DNA from: Pseudopithomyces maydicus
Taxonomy: Eukaryota > Ascomycota > Dothideomycetes > Pleosporales > Didymosphaeriaceae
Assembly: GCA_026873275.1 (NCBI GenBank)
Contig: JANTUC010000007.1
Location: 744,001-808,000, forward strand
Reading direction: 5' to 3'
DNA: 64,000 bases
Part shown: one piece after another, positions 1 to 10,015 of the stretch
How the letters are laid out: each line of letters opens with the position of its first letter
Position numbering within the stretch: the stretch's first letter is position 1
Position numbers and translations under genes: made by a program
The notes under the pieces: generated by a model
The model's database searches: none
The model's input: the letters and a program-made list of their open reading frames with translations, nothing else
What the model was told of the DNA's origin: nothing

Positions 1-872
1 CTCTGTAGTAAAAGGCGACTCTGTGGGAATAAGAGTTTCTGTGATTGCCAGCGTTTCGCTAAGAGTTGAAGCTGCTGCGCTAGAAGTCATGGACAAGCTT
101 GAGTTCGGAGTCTCGGTAGAGGATGGACTTGGCACCGGTAAGACCTCAGAACTTGACGTCGGGCTTTGCACTGAACTAGGAGGCGGAATCACTGTCTCCG
201 TACTCGTAGGTGCCTCTATACTCGTAGATGCCTCTGTACTTGGGTACGAGCTTGAATATGAACCCGAAACTGAAGTCACAGAGTCGCTTGAACTCAAGCT
301 CGAACTTGGAAGCTCATTAGATGATGAAGTGGAGACAGATGTTGTTACTGTAACAAAGCTTGTATTCCAATAAGTGAGCGTGACTACGGGAATGGAAGGC
401 GGGATAGACAACGTAGTGACAGGCTCAGACGTCAGGTTGGAAGGAAATGGATTCGAAGGAGCAACAACTAGAGTCGATTCCGTTGTAGAAGGCGGGTTGG
501 ATTTGGTAGAGACCTCAGATTGATCAGGAGGCGGCAAGGTCGAGTTGGGAGAGCCAGTCGGCGCGCTTGGAAAAGACGTCGTTTCTGTGAGAGAAGGCGT
601 TATGGTGAGCAAGGAGGCGTATATGATTTGGTTATCTTGACATATTGTACCAAGCGCAACATCCTGCCAGACGATGTTGCCATTATCGCAGAGACCAAAT
701 TGAGTTTCTCCATGACAGATGAATGCACCATTGGGCGAACATTCTTCCCTACGCTTTGTGAACAGTCAGCTCCCTACTTTTCATCTGCATGGATGCTGGA
801 ACATACCCTAATCGAGAATCCATAAGCATATTTACTTAGCAGTACGCCAGACAAGATGAGTAGAGACCGCAT
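1..872 (-). CDS. Secreted Ser/Thr-rich protein with N-terminal chitin-binding-like Cys motif (partial, runs off left edge)
   Basis: The ATG at 872-870 opens a 22-codon exon encoding a hydrophobic signal peptide (MRSLLILSGVLL...). A 53-bp intron (754-806, GTATGT donor) follows, and the second exon stays open to base 1. Residues about 27-60 hold four cysteines (C27, C35, C44, C60) with an FGLCDNG core and a VALGTIC end. This spacing recalls CBM19-like chitin-binding segments of fungal cell-wall proteins. The remaining 180 or so residues are Ser/Thr/Pro-rich with loose STEAST-like repeats, typical of heavily O-glycosylated wall or mucin-like proteins. The C-terminus lies outside the window, so a GPI signal or an enzymatic domain cannot be judged. 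The signal peptide and intron are seen directly. The chitin-binding role is inferred from cysteine spacing and should be treated as tentative. Confidence 0.62.
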
Positions 873-1324
873 TTCGGCTGCAGTATTGACAAAATAGATT
901 GTCCAAATTGCACAGTAACTTGCTGGAAACATGATTGGAAGTATAGCCTATATACTCAAGATGAGCACCGTTTGATTCCAATACCAAGCTCTGTCAAGAG
1001 AACAACGGATGGACAAGGTATGCTGTGTTATTGCTTCCGTTTGAAATTACACTTCACATAGTTGTTGGCCAACCACGCCTGAGCCACTCACCCGGGGCCA
1101 CTGAGAAAGCACATATGGGCCAATACCTTTAGAACAAACATTGCGACTGCCAATAAAACCAGTTGTCCTTGAGTATAAAACGCTGCTATAATGGAATGCT
1201 GAGACTAACTTCTCGGGACAATTCATTATACCACAAACAACAAAAGACTATACAGCACTATCTGATTCCACAATAAGCTGAAAATAAAGTGTTGATACAA
1301 AAAGAAAATGGTAAATGTCGCCTC
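873..1324. other. Intergenic, upstream of the secreted protein and downstream of the SDR gene
   Basis: About 450 bases, AT-rich, with no ORF I can support. It should hold the promoter of the secreted Ser/Thr-rich gene and the 3' end of the SDR transcript. No repeat or RNA gene was seen. Confidence 0.5.
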
Positions 1325-2311
1325 TCAAAGATTGCTCGTCACACCGGGCTTGATGGCCTCCAACTTCTCCGTCAGTTCGCTCCACAACCTGTTCTGTACT
1401 TCATAACCCTCTTGACTCAATACAAAGTCACTGACCAGAGTGATTTTGCAATCGCCGAGATAATGACCGTGTGTCTCGGCGCCTGAAGCCCCTGCGTGGA
1501 CCAGCGTCCTGCTCCCAACCTCGGTACTGCGCGCGAGAAAGAACTTCATGATCGCGAGCCCGATGCCTGCATCTCGGGCCAGCTCGCTGTGGCACAGCCC
1601 AGGGTTCACACAGTTGATAGTGACGGGGATGGCTTGCGCAGCCTTCTGGTCTGCCATGGCCCTCGTGACCATTACGTCGAGCAGTTTGGAAACCGCGTAC
1701 CGATTGCCCATGTTATCCGCGTTTATGCTGGGGAACTTCTTGTTGAGTTCGGCGAAGATTTGGCCCTGGGGAGCTTTTGCCTCGGGGAACTTGGCCCAGT
1801 AGTGCATCTCTGACGCCACGATGGTCAGCGTGGGTCGAGTGTTGGACTGTGCGGCTGTCTTTTTCATCTTTGGCAGCAGTGCGAGGGCCAGTAAGGATGT
1901 GGAAACAACGTTGACTGTGATTGTAGCTTCATCTTTTTCGAAAACTTCCCATTCCCCTTTGGCAACGCCAGCGTTGAGAACAGCGATGTCGAGTCGTTGG
2001 AGCTCCTTCTCTGCTCGGGCGGCAAAATCAAGGACCGATTCGTAGCTGCTCATATCCAACTGCCACACTTTCACAACGTCTTTGATCCCAGTGCTCTTCT
2101 CGATATCCTGTTTAGCTGCCTCGCCCTTTTCGAGCGAACGCACGGCCAGAATAACTGTGGAAGCTTTGTTATTTGTGAAATGACGTGCGGCTTCTTTTCC
2201 AAGACCGACATTGCTTCCTGTTACGATGATGGTTTTGCCAGCGAAAGAGGCGGTTGGCTTTGGAATCGACGAAAACAGTTGCCTGTAGAGGAAGTGCAGT
2301 GGGGTAGACAT
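1325..2311 (-). CDS. Short-chain dehydrogenase/reductase (retinol-dehydrogenase-like)
   Basis: An intronless 328-residue protein of the classical SDR superfamily, expected to oxidise or reduce an alcohol/ketone pair with NAD(P)(H). The Rossmann cofactor motif TGSNVGLG is at residues 31-38. The NAG structural motif is at 113-115, a catalytic Ser lies near 167, and the catalytic YxxxK is at Y205/K209 (YAVSK). Length and motif spacing fit fungal retinol-dehydrogenase or WW-domain-oxidoreductase-like members. A basic, aromatic N-terminus of about 20 residues precedes the cofactor domain, but I see no clear transmembrane anchor. The substrate cannot be predicted from sequence. The next gene upstream on the same strand is an Old Yellow Enzyme, but the roughly 700-bp gap argues for separate transcription. 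Confidence 0.9.
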   Translation of the reverse strand: MSTPLHFLYRQLFSSIPKPTASFAGKTIIVTGSNVGLGKEAARHFTNNKASTVILAVRSLEKGEAAKQDIEKSTGIKDVVKVWQLDMSSYESVLDFAARAEKELQRLDIAVLNAGVAKGEWEVFEKDEATITVNVVSTSLLALALLPKMKKTAAQSNTRPTLTIVASEMHYWAKFPEAKAPQGQIFAELNKKFPSINADNMGNRYAVSKLLDVMVTRAMADQKAAQAIPVTINCVNPGLCHSELARDAGIGLAIMKFFLARSTEVGSRTLVHAGASGAETHGHYLGDCKITLVSDFVLSQEGYEVQNRLWSELTEKLEAIKPGVTSNL

Positions 2312-3019
2312 GGTGTGGCGGTTGTGTTTGTAGGAGTGGTAGTATTAAAGGCAGTTATGAGAGTTTTTCCAGTTGGTGTCAATTGAAAAGAACAAAGAGT
2401 TATATGCCCTGATATATAGTGACGATGCCAAGAGGTCGCACACAGCATGCATGCTGGCTTGGACTCGGCCTTCTCCGCGCGCAATCATGCATTACCTCCG
2501 GTATCCCCTTCCCTGTACGCCTCGCTTAGCCCACCCTTATTTGGATGTCTGAGACTCTGAGACTGGATGCTTGTACGGAAACGACCTTCATTCGGAGATT
2601 CAGAGACACGCTAGATATGCTAGAGTGTGTAATGATGAAGAAATAATTTTGTTAGAGTGGAGGTCGGAGGAACACTGACCGTGTAGCCAATCAGAACAGC
2701 CGAAGCTATGTGGGAACGGACAGACCATTAGCCCTAAGTCCATTAAGACCGAGCGGACAAAAAAGCTTAATTTCGGTGACAGCATGAACGATGTTGAGTA
2801 GCTGCTAAAAGGCCAGCATGAACAATATGTACAGCTGGTTGACGCTCATGGCTCATTGTAGCGGTGCAACATAGACGATACCCATGCCTTTTCAATATAG
2901 GTGTCGAGAATGAACACGATTTCATCAGGCACCTGCAGTGCGTGTAAATATGGTACCTCGAGCTGATATCAACGAAGGTTTAACTAGCACTCAATCACCC
3001 TCTAGATTTCAGCCGTATC
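2312..3019. promoter_or_regulatory. Intergenic promoter region of the SDR gene
   Basis: About 700 bases without a supported gene. A good CCAAT-box (AGCCAATCAG) lies near 2684-2693. It matches the RRCCAAT consensus recognised by the HAP/NF-Y complex, whose A subunit (hapB) is encoded later in this window. Such motifs are common by chance, so function is only a possibility. Confidence 0.3.
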
Positions 3020-4338
3020 CTATGCCCCCAGTGGTGGTGGAGCTGTAGTCTTCCGCTCCGACAACCGTAGAAGCTGGCCCGCATAATACAAAACGTCGAC
3101 CCCGGCACCGACAACCTTAGGCCCAAGATTTCTGATAAGCCAGTTTCCCCTTACAAGCCTCAGCTCACATCGCGCATTCTCGTCGCTCACTTCCTTATTC
3201 AACAGTACTTCCTTTGCCAATCTCGGCCACACCGCACACGGTCTCCCCAAACCGATCAGATCGCAAGCTCCAGAATCCAATGCAGCCTGCATGCCCTGCC
3301 GGCTTCTAAATCCCCCAGTTACCATAAGCAGCACATCTGGATATCGTGACCGAACGGATCGCGCATAGTCCAGAAAGAAGGCCTCGCGATGGATCGTACG
3401 AGCAGATTTGACGTGCGGTTCGTCCCCGGCTACCATTCGCGTATGCTCTATAGTGCCACCACTGATCTCAAGAAAGTCGATGCCTTCTGCGACGATGAGA
3501 CCAACCTGCTCCAGTGACTCATCAAGTGACTCGTGCCCGCCGACATCCGCGCTATTGAGCTTGATACCCACACAGAACGTCTTCGGCACCGCGGCGCGTA
3601 TCGCCTTGATCACTTCGACCACGATCTTCGCACGCTTCGCAGGTGTCCCGCCGTACTCGTCAGTTCTCAGATTTGTCTTCGAGGAAAGAAACTGCGTCAG
3701 TAGAAACCCATGCGCAGCGTGAATTTGAACGCCTGAAAAACCGGAGTCGTAGCTTAGCTTTGCAGCCGTTGCAAACTGCTGGACTGTTTCCTGGATTTCA
3801 GGCACGCTCATAGCTCGGGGCGTGCCAAAAAGCAATTTTCCGACTAACCAGTCTGATATCCCACTCCCTAGGTTGACTGCAACGGCAGAAGGGGCGATGG
3901 TCTTGGCGAAGAAGGAGCGGTTTCCTGCGCCGGCAGGAGACTGACGGCCTGGATGGGCTAGCTGGACGAGTGCGGGTGTGTTGTTTTGCTGAGCAGCGAG
4001 AGCCCATCGTTTCCATTTGTCTGTGGTAGATTGTGAGGGAGAGGGCTTGCTTGCAATGTTGTTTGGATTGCCCATGTATACTGCTGAAACTTCCATTTCT
4101 CCCGTGATGAGGGCACCCCAGCCCCCAGTACTCCATGTGTCGTATAGTGTGATATACTTGTCACTTGGATCGCTTTCTTTGTCTGCAAGACCCTCTGCCA
4201 TGGCAGCCTGTAGCTGACTGTTAATTCCCCATGCGTTCACACCTTATTCCAGCAATTGAGTACACTTACTTTGACGAGACGGTTAGGAAAGACAAGTCCA
4301 CTCGGAGTTGTCAGAGGAGTATCTAGACGAACAGACAT
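3020..4338 (-). CDS. Old Yellow Enzyme family NADH:flavin oxidoreductase
   Basis: Two exons (4338-4270 and 4207-3020) give 418 residues. The 62-bp intron (4208-4269) has a GTAAGT donor and a CTACAG acceptor, and it joins PNRLVK to AAMAEG, the usual OYE N-terminal signature. Reading from the internal ATG at 4240 would lose this FMN-barrel strand. HPGRQ is at about 108-112. The paired active-site histidines of IHAAH lie at about 186 and 189, followed by the FLSSKTNLRTDEYGG-type segment and a later GLGRP phosphate-binding segment. The family uses FMN to reduce activated C=C bonds such as enones. Fungal members of this NADH oxidase-like branch often have unknown physiological substrates. No secondary-metabolite cluster is evident nearby. 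Confidence 0.9.
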
Positions 4339-5264
4339 GATTACAATTCTCCAGATTAGTGGACGGCAGAAAGAGTAGAATTTATGAACGAATGTGACAA
4401 GAGTTGCGGGAGTTGCTATACTCTGCAATCTGTATCCAAGGTTTGATGTGTCCGGATAGGACTCCTGCGTCCATGAACACTTATATGGCCTTTCCTAACG
4501 CCCTAGAGAGCATTGTAGGGCAATCCGTATCTACACATTGATACACCGAATCGTAGATGGGCAACGGAGCTCCGCTACGCTACCTCATTACCAAGTAGCG
4601 CGTTTGTTTCGCGTCCGCACGCGTCGCTCAAAGAGACATTAGTTACAAATGGCTTACCCCAAGAGGTGATGGGACCGAAACTAGCGCGTAGAACACTCGG
4701 GTTAGGCTCAACCGGATCTTTCGGTCCAGTGGAGTTCCGCCGCCCCCACGGACGAACCGGGACTTAAGTAGCTGCTAGTGTACGCAACAACGCCCTTCTC
4801 TTCTTTTTCGGTGCTATGAGTCAAAGAGCGGAGTGAAAGAAAGGGGAGAGCTTTGAAATAAGTCAGATTAGAGAAATGGCTAGGTATGGTGTAAGATGAA
4901 CGAACGGGCACGCCAATCATACAGTAAAATGAAGGGTACGCCAATCCTACGACATCATACGATACAGACTGAACGAGTGTACCAATGACAAAGGTCCCCA
5001 TTATTAGTACATGACTCTTTCGAACTTTTCTTCTATTATCCAGGACTAGAAGTTGAACGTGGAACTTTTCATTCTGCATGCTCTTGAATAATACCCTAAG
5101 TTCATACATCAGCTCTAGTCTTGTCTATTTCGCATCCTCCCAATTGATCGGAATGTCGCCGGCACTATTTACTGCCCATTGGCGCAGTCCCACAGAAATA
5201 GTTTCAGCACCGTCGAGCTTATACGTTTTCTACTAGAACTTTTGCTTACATGATGTATTTGTAG
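4339..5264. other. Intergenic; no gene supported
   Basis: About 925 bases between the OYE gene and the P450 remnant. A 133-codon minus-strand ORF (4708-5109) has no recognisable motif and shows no coding-like composition. A short near-repeat (ACGCCAATC followed by CTAC/ATAC) recurs near 4910 and 4940. Degenerate mobile-element sequence is possible but not shown. Confidence 0.4.
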
Positions 5265-5620
5265 TCAAGCTATAATTAGTCTCACCCGAGCACCATTCAA
5301 ACTCTCCATGTTTAACTTCATATTTTCAACGAACTCCTCTACAGGATCTTTGTTCCACACCTCTTTGTAGACCATTGCTACCTTGACCAAGGCGTATGCT
5401 ACCCAGAATAATGCAAGTTGCTGCGCGGGACAGTGGCGAGGCCCACCACCGAACGGGAGATATTCCCACGTCGTCTGAAGTGCCTCCCACCGCTCGGGGC
5501 GAAAGTTCCCTGGGTCTGGGGAATAGATTTCCGAGCGATGAAGAGAATATATGTTGACGCTAAGATTGGTAGACTGATCTGGAACACCAGACGAGATTGT
5601 ATTAACCACGTACTAGGCTA
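5265..5620 (-). pseudogene. Cytochrome P450 C-terminal remnant (CYP52-like)
   Basis: Only about 115 codons of a roughly 500-residue enzyme are present. They cover the PERF region (FRPERW), the heme-ligand loop FGGGPRHCPAQQ with its cysteine, the L-helix and the normal C-terminal tail. The residues before the PERF region (IYSLHR) resemble the alkane/fatty-acid hydroxylase CYP52 branch. Upstream on the same strand, stops occur in every frame and no N-terminal half or I-helix was found. A few upstream residues vaguely resemble the K-helix downstream region but are interrupted by stops. I therefore call it a decayed fragment, although a misassembled or rearranged locus cannot be excluded. Family membership is clear from the heme loop. 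Substrate class is inference. Confidence 0.75.
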
Positions 5621-6446
5621 TCCCAGAGTGCTGTATAGCGGTAGTGTGCGCGTGCCTACCCACACTCCGTGCTCTCTTTCGAGGCTGGTCACCAGAGTCT
5701 ATATACTCGCGTCGATGAGATCGATCATTTGACTCTATATAGCACTCGCATTATAGTGAGAAGTTCATCCAGGAGATCTGCCAAGAACTTTGAAAAAAAA
5801 AAGTTGATCCGCTCAGCGTCTTTGGAAAGAGCGAGAATGATGCGGGAGCGCATCAGTTAGTTTGAGGCAGTGACGATTTGTGGTTTTGGTGAAAAGGTGT
5901 CGAGTCAACCCGAGGGCATATTTGTCGTATCTAATTATGTGAGGACAAGGACAAAAAGAAATGGCTATGTCAAATCAAGAGGCGCGCTATTAGGCATTGG
6001 AGTACCGAAAGGACGGAAATCCGCTAGGGAGTACCTAGGTCCAGTCTTAGTTGTTGAATGACTCAACAGCGGTAGGTGTGATGTATGAAAATTGCTGCCT
6101 GTGACATGTCCACGGGCAACCCAGAGCAGAGGTGGCTGGTGTGGCACTAAATGTCTGTGCAGACGCCAACTGCTAATTGAGAGCAGGTCATGGGACACGC
6201 CTGCTGCCCAGGTGCCCAGGTGTGGTGTTCCTAGCACACTTGAAGAAGGTACGGCCGCACTCTCGGTGCATAGCAGCAGCATTTCTCTCTTGTGGCTTAT
6301 CTGTGGTTGTGTTTGTACAGTACGGGGTGTGTGGCTGTGCCGAACGTTCCGAATTACAGGGATAAGCTCCCACGCCCCGCGCTTGTTATATTAGAGCCGT
6401 CGTCCGCTGGAGCTGCAGAGGAAGGCGCAATCGCACTCCTTCTCAC
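5621..6446. other. Intergenic, promoter of the IQ-motif gene and possible decayed P450 sequence
   Basis: Short ORFs on both strands only. An A10 tract sits near 5792-5801. The region from 5621 to about 5870 may contain unrecognisable P450 remains. Beyond about 6060 it is presumably the promoter and leader of the gene starting at 6447. Confidence 0.4.
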
Positions 6447-8262
6447 ATGTCAGAACGCGAGGCTGGCGAGCAGTCTTCACAGCACCATGGGCCCGCGCAA
6501 ACCCCGTTGGAGGCGCAGCCGCTGGCCCACCATAACAGCAGAGAGCAGGAAAAAGCTGCACAGCTGATTCAGAAAAACTACCGCGGCTACCGAGAACGGC
6601 GGCAGCTGCAGGGGATGGGGCTGGATGCGAACTCAAGATGGTCTGAAGTATAAGCGCTTGGCTTCCGTGTGCGGTACGAGACTGACTAAAATAGGCCTTG
6701 AAAGAGGGTTCGTCTACTTCTACGATGGTGCATTAGGACCCCAAAGCTAACTATGGCATAAGCGAGATGGAGAAACGCTACGAAGCCAGTGCCGCGCGCT
6801 GAACGACCGACACGAGAGACATTGACCACACCAGAGCAGCAGTCGAGAGCAGCGTCCGATGCTGCCCGCCAAAACTGGAAGCGCGTCGGCGAGATAGCAC
6901 GACGGGCGGGCGGCGATGACCCTGTCTACGACGACGAAGAAGACGACGACGATGGTCAGCATACCCGTGCTGAGCAGAAGGCGGAGCGCGAAAAAACAGC
7001 CAAGATGATGGACCTGCAGTATTTTTTGGAGATGGTGGACCAGAAACACCGCTATGGTTCCAATCTACGAGCCTATCATGACCAGTGGAAGAAATCGGAA
7101 ACGAACGAGAACTTTTTCTATTGGCTGGACGAGGGTCATGGAAAAGACTTTGAGCACCCCACCGTGTCCAGGGAGCGCCTTGAGAAAGAACAAGTCCGAT
7201 ACTTGTCGCGGGAAGAGCGCATGCAATACTTGGTCAAGATCGACGATGAGGGTCGTTTGCGATGGGCCAAGAATGGGGAGAGGCTCAACACAACCGTGGA
7301 GTACAAGGACAGCATCAACGGCATCGTGCCCAAGGACGACAGCACACCGGCCTTCGCCCCAGCTGGCAAGCTCGAGAGCGGACCCAGTCGTGATCGTCGA
7401 AATTCTTCGGATTCGTCAAGCTCGGATTCGTCCGCAGAGCATAGCGATGTGGAAGGCGAACATTACGTGAACCACGACCTGAAGCAATCGAAGGGTTTGG
7501 CTAAGATCAAGTACGTGTCCGCGGCAACTGTGCTGAACCACCTGCTCAGAGGCTCCGTCAAGCCAAATTCTTGGATCTTCGTGGCCGACACCCAGTTCCG
7601 TCTTTATGTGGGCATCAAGCAATCCGGTTCTTTCCAACACAGCTCGTTCCTTCACGGGGCTCGCATATCTGCGGCGGGCCTCATCAAGATCAAAGATGGC
7701 CAGCTTCGCCGATTGTCACCGCTGTCGGGCCACTATCGTCCTCCAACCAAGAACTTCCGGGCTTTCGTACACTCACTGAAGGATAATGGTGTAGACATGT
7801 CCCATGTTTCCATTTCGAGGTCCTATGCCGTCTTGGTGGGTCTTGAGGCCTACGTGAAGACGCGAAGGAAGATCAAGCATGGCGTTGAGCACGCTCACAA
7901 TGCAGAGATAAAGTTAATGTGAGCATGTCGTGCTTGTCGACTCTAGCGATACTTACTGACGTAATTGTTACAGGCACCCTGAAGAGTATCAAAAGAAGAT
8001 CGAAGAGTCGCAGGACAAGAGCAAGAGCGCCCAGAAGGAACGACAGTTGCTAGCAGCCCACAACGAGAAGCAAGAAGCAGAGAAGAGAGAACGCAGCTGG
8101 CGACGCAAGATCTGGCACCGGATACGTCACGGTTCTGTATCGTCGAAAGACGAAGCGGACGTAAAGGAGAAAAAGCACAAGGAGCGTCTAAGCAAATCGG
8201 GACAAGACGTGGAGAGTGGGATCCCGCCAGATGGGAAGCGTACTCCTCTTGGCAGTCCCTAA
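6447..8262 (+). CDS. IQ calmodulin-binding motif protein (IQM-like), four exons
   Basis: Exons 6447-6647, 6695-6707, 6763-7918 and 7974-8262 give 552 residues. The second exon is only 13 nt. It is needed to reach the conserved ALKEARWRN junction, and both flanking introns have good branch sites and AG acceptors. An IQ motif (AAQLIQKNYRGYRERR) lies at residues about 36-52 and predicts calmodulin binding. The central region, from about 95 to 410, resembles the plant and fungal IQM family and contains an acidic DDEEDDDD stretch and a Ser-rich acidic linker. The C-terminus is highly charged and probably coiled-coil or disordered. No catalytic motif is evident. A role as a Ca2+/calmodulin effector is inferred from the family, and the cellular process is unknown. 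Confidence 0.85.
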
Positions 8263-10015
8263 TGTATCGTGGCAGTTACCATGTACCTGGCTAACAAATG
8301 TTGGGGACGCGCCACGCATCTCCAAATCTTCAATTGGCGTTGGTTGGTGGCGTGGTTTTTTTTTCCTATTGTTCAACTTGATATCCCGCAATCGCCCTGA
8401 CCGGCTCTCTTCGTGCGTTGCTATAGCAAATGTAATACTGGATGATGCGCACTCGTGCAAATTACTGCATTCAAGGTGACTACGCGTACCGAAACAAGGG
8501 CACTTCCGAATTCCGAACAGTGTCGATGGTGCACGAAACACAGCTCTGTGATTGGACGCGGGCGGGCGACGGTTGCCCTTCCCCTCTGACATCACAACAT
8601 GGCAATGTAAAATGGCGGCAAGGGGTACCCGCAGAAAATCGCATCTGCGATCAGGACGGCGGAAAGTCAATCCACCATGGTAAAACGCCACTGAGCTCAG
8701 GAAATTTCCGTGTTGGCTGGTCAGGAACAGGATCCATGGTGAAACCGGAGACGGCAGCCGCGTGCCTTGCTAGCTTCAAAGGCTACTAGCACGGGTGTCG
8801 CAGCGGAAGACAGACAGAAGCGTCCGCTTAAGCGGCGGACGGCCCACTGGCAACGCAGGGACGAAGGGGAGAATTGGAGATTCGGGATGCCGTCTGGCGA
8901 AATGCATGTCGTCTGGTGGTGAGGTGAAGTGAGTGATCGACGCCGCTTGTCTGGTTGGACGTGACTAGTAAGGGTCCCGGTGGAGCGACCCCAGTAACGG
9001 CGCGCCCCCCGACGTCATCTTGCTCGGAGCTCTCGACACATCCTGCTTTTCGAGTGGCAGCGCGGCAGTACGGCCTGTGATATCACGTTGCGGAATGGAT
9101 ACCTTGCGATGGCAGCGACGGTGGGGCACATCAGCCTGCGAGCCGTGTCGATCGGGCCTGGACTGCCCGCGAGACGGCGTGGAGTGCGCAGCGCTGGCGA
9201 CGAGGCGGCGAGGCAGGCACGATGGAGACGCTCTCTCGGGGGGAAGCTGCGACTGTCGGGCGTGAGAAGCAGGGAAAGAACAGAAGCGCCGGTCCTTCTC
9301 TTTCTCCCAGAAGCAGGGGAGCTGCAGTCCACGGCTTTCTCGGGCTGGTCGACGTCTCCGCCTGCAGCTGCCACCTTCTCCCCTCCCTCTCCCTTCCTCA
9401 ACCCACCCCCCGATCGAGGGGGCGTTCGAACGGCTGCCTTGGCATGCGTCGCGGCAGAGACATCGTCGATGCGTCAATGCATCCCGACCAGCCACAGCTC
9501 GAGAGAGGCAACTACCCGCTCGTGTCCCACTCACTGGCTCTAGGATCCCGCTCTGGAGCTGACGCCCCGCCCGAGGCTGGTGCTGTGACGCAATGTCTCT
9601 CCTCCCACAGCATGCTCCGTCGCACACGGTGCACCCCCATGGCTTGGAAAACCGGTTCTAGCACTCCACTTGCGGCGCGAGCTACCCCTGTTGCTGGTAC
9701 TCGTACCTCAGCACCTGGAATGGAGCTTTACCCATACGTCATGCTGGAAAAGCTGCAGGATCCACGACTATCTGCTGCCATATAATCTAGTCCACCCATG
9801 CTTTGCTGCCTTCTTTCCTCACAGACGTAACCCGTCAATTGATATATGCCCCATACTTCATCCAGTTCCTATACCTATTACTCATTCCCCCCAACCCCTA
9901 ATCGGAACTCCCCCGTTCCCAGCGTTCACGATCCATTTCCAGTAACGCATCTGCTACTTCTCAACGAACTTTACGAACTACACGAGAACCACTACTAGAA
10001 GACGACGACGACACA
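8263..10015. other. Intergenic with pyrimidine-rich leader of the DUF3659 gene
   Basis: About 1.75 kb. Overlapping long ORFs on both strands (for example 8965-9627 minus and 9222-9785 plus) reflect high GC and show no domain or splice logic. From about 9780 to 10015 the plus strand becomes C/T-rich with CCCCAACCCC and TCACC tracts, typical of fungal core promoters and 5' leaders. It ends in a favourable CACAATGCC start context at 10016. Confidence 0.55.

Noticed and set aside
23..373. Plus-strand ORF of 116 codons at the left edge
   Set aside because: It is the reverse of the Ser/Thr-rich minus-strand exon. The minus strand has the signal peptide and intron.
8965..9785. Several 120-220 codon ORFs on both strands
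   Set aside because: GC-rich overlap in all frames, no domain, no splice pattern. Fits an intergenic region.
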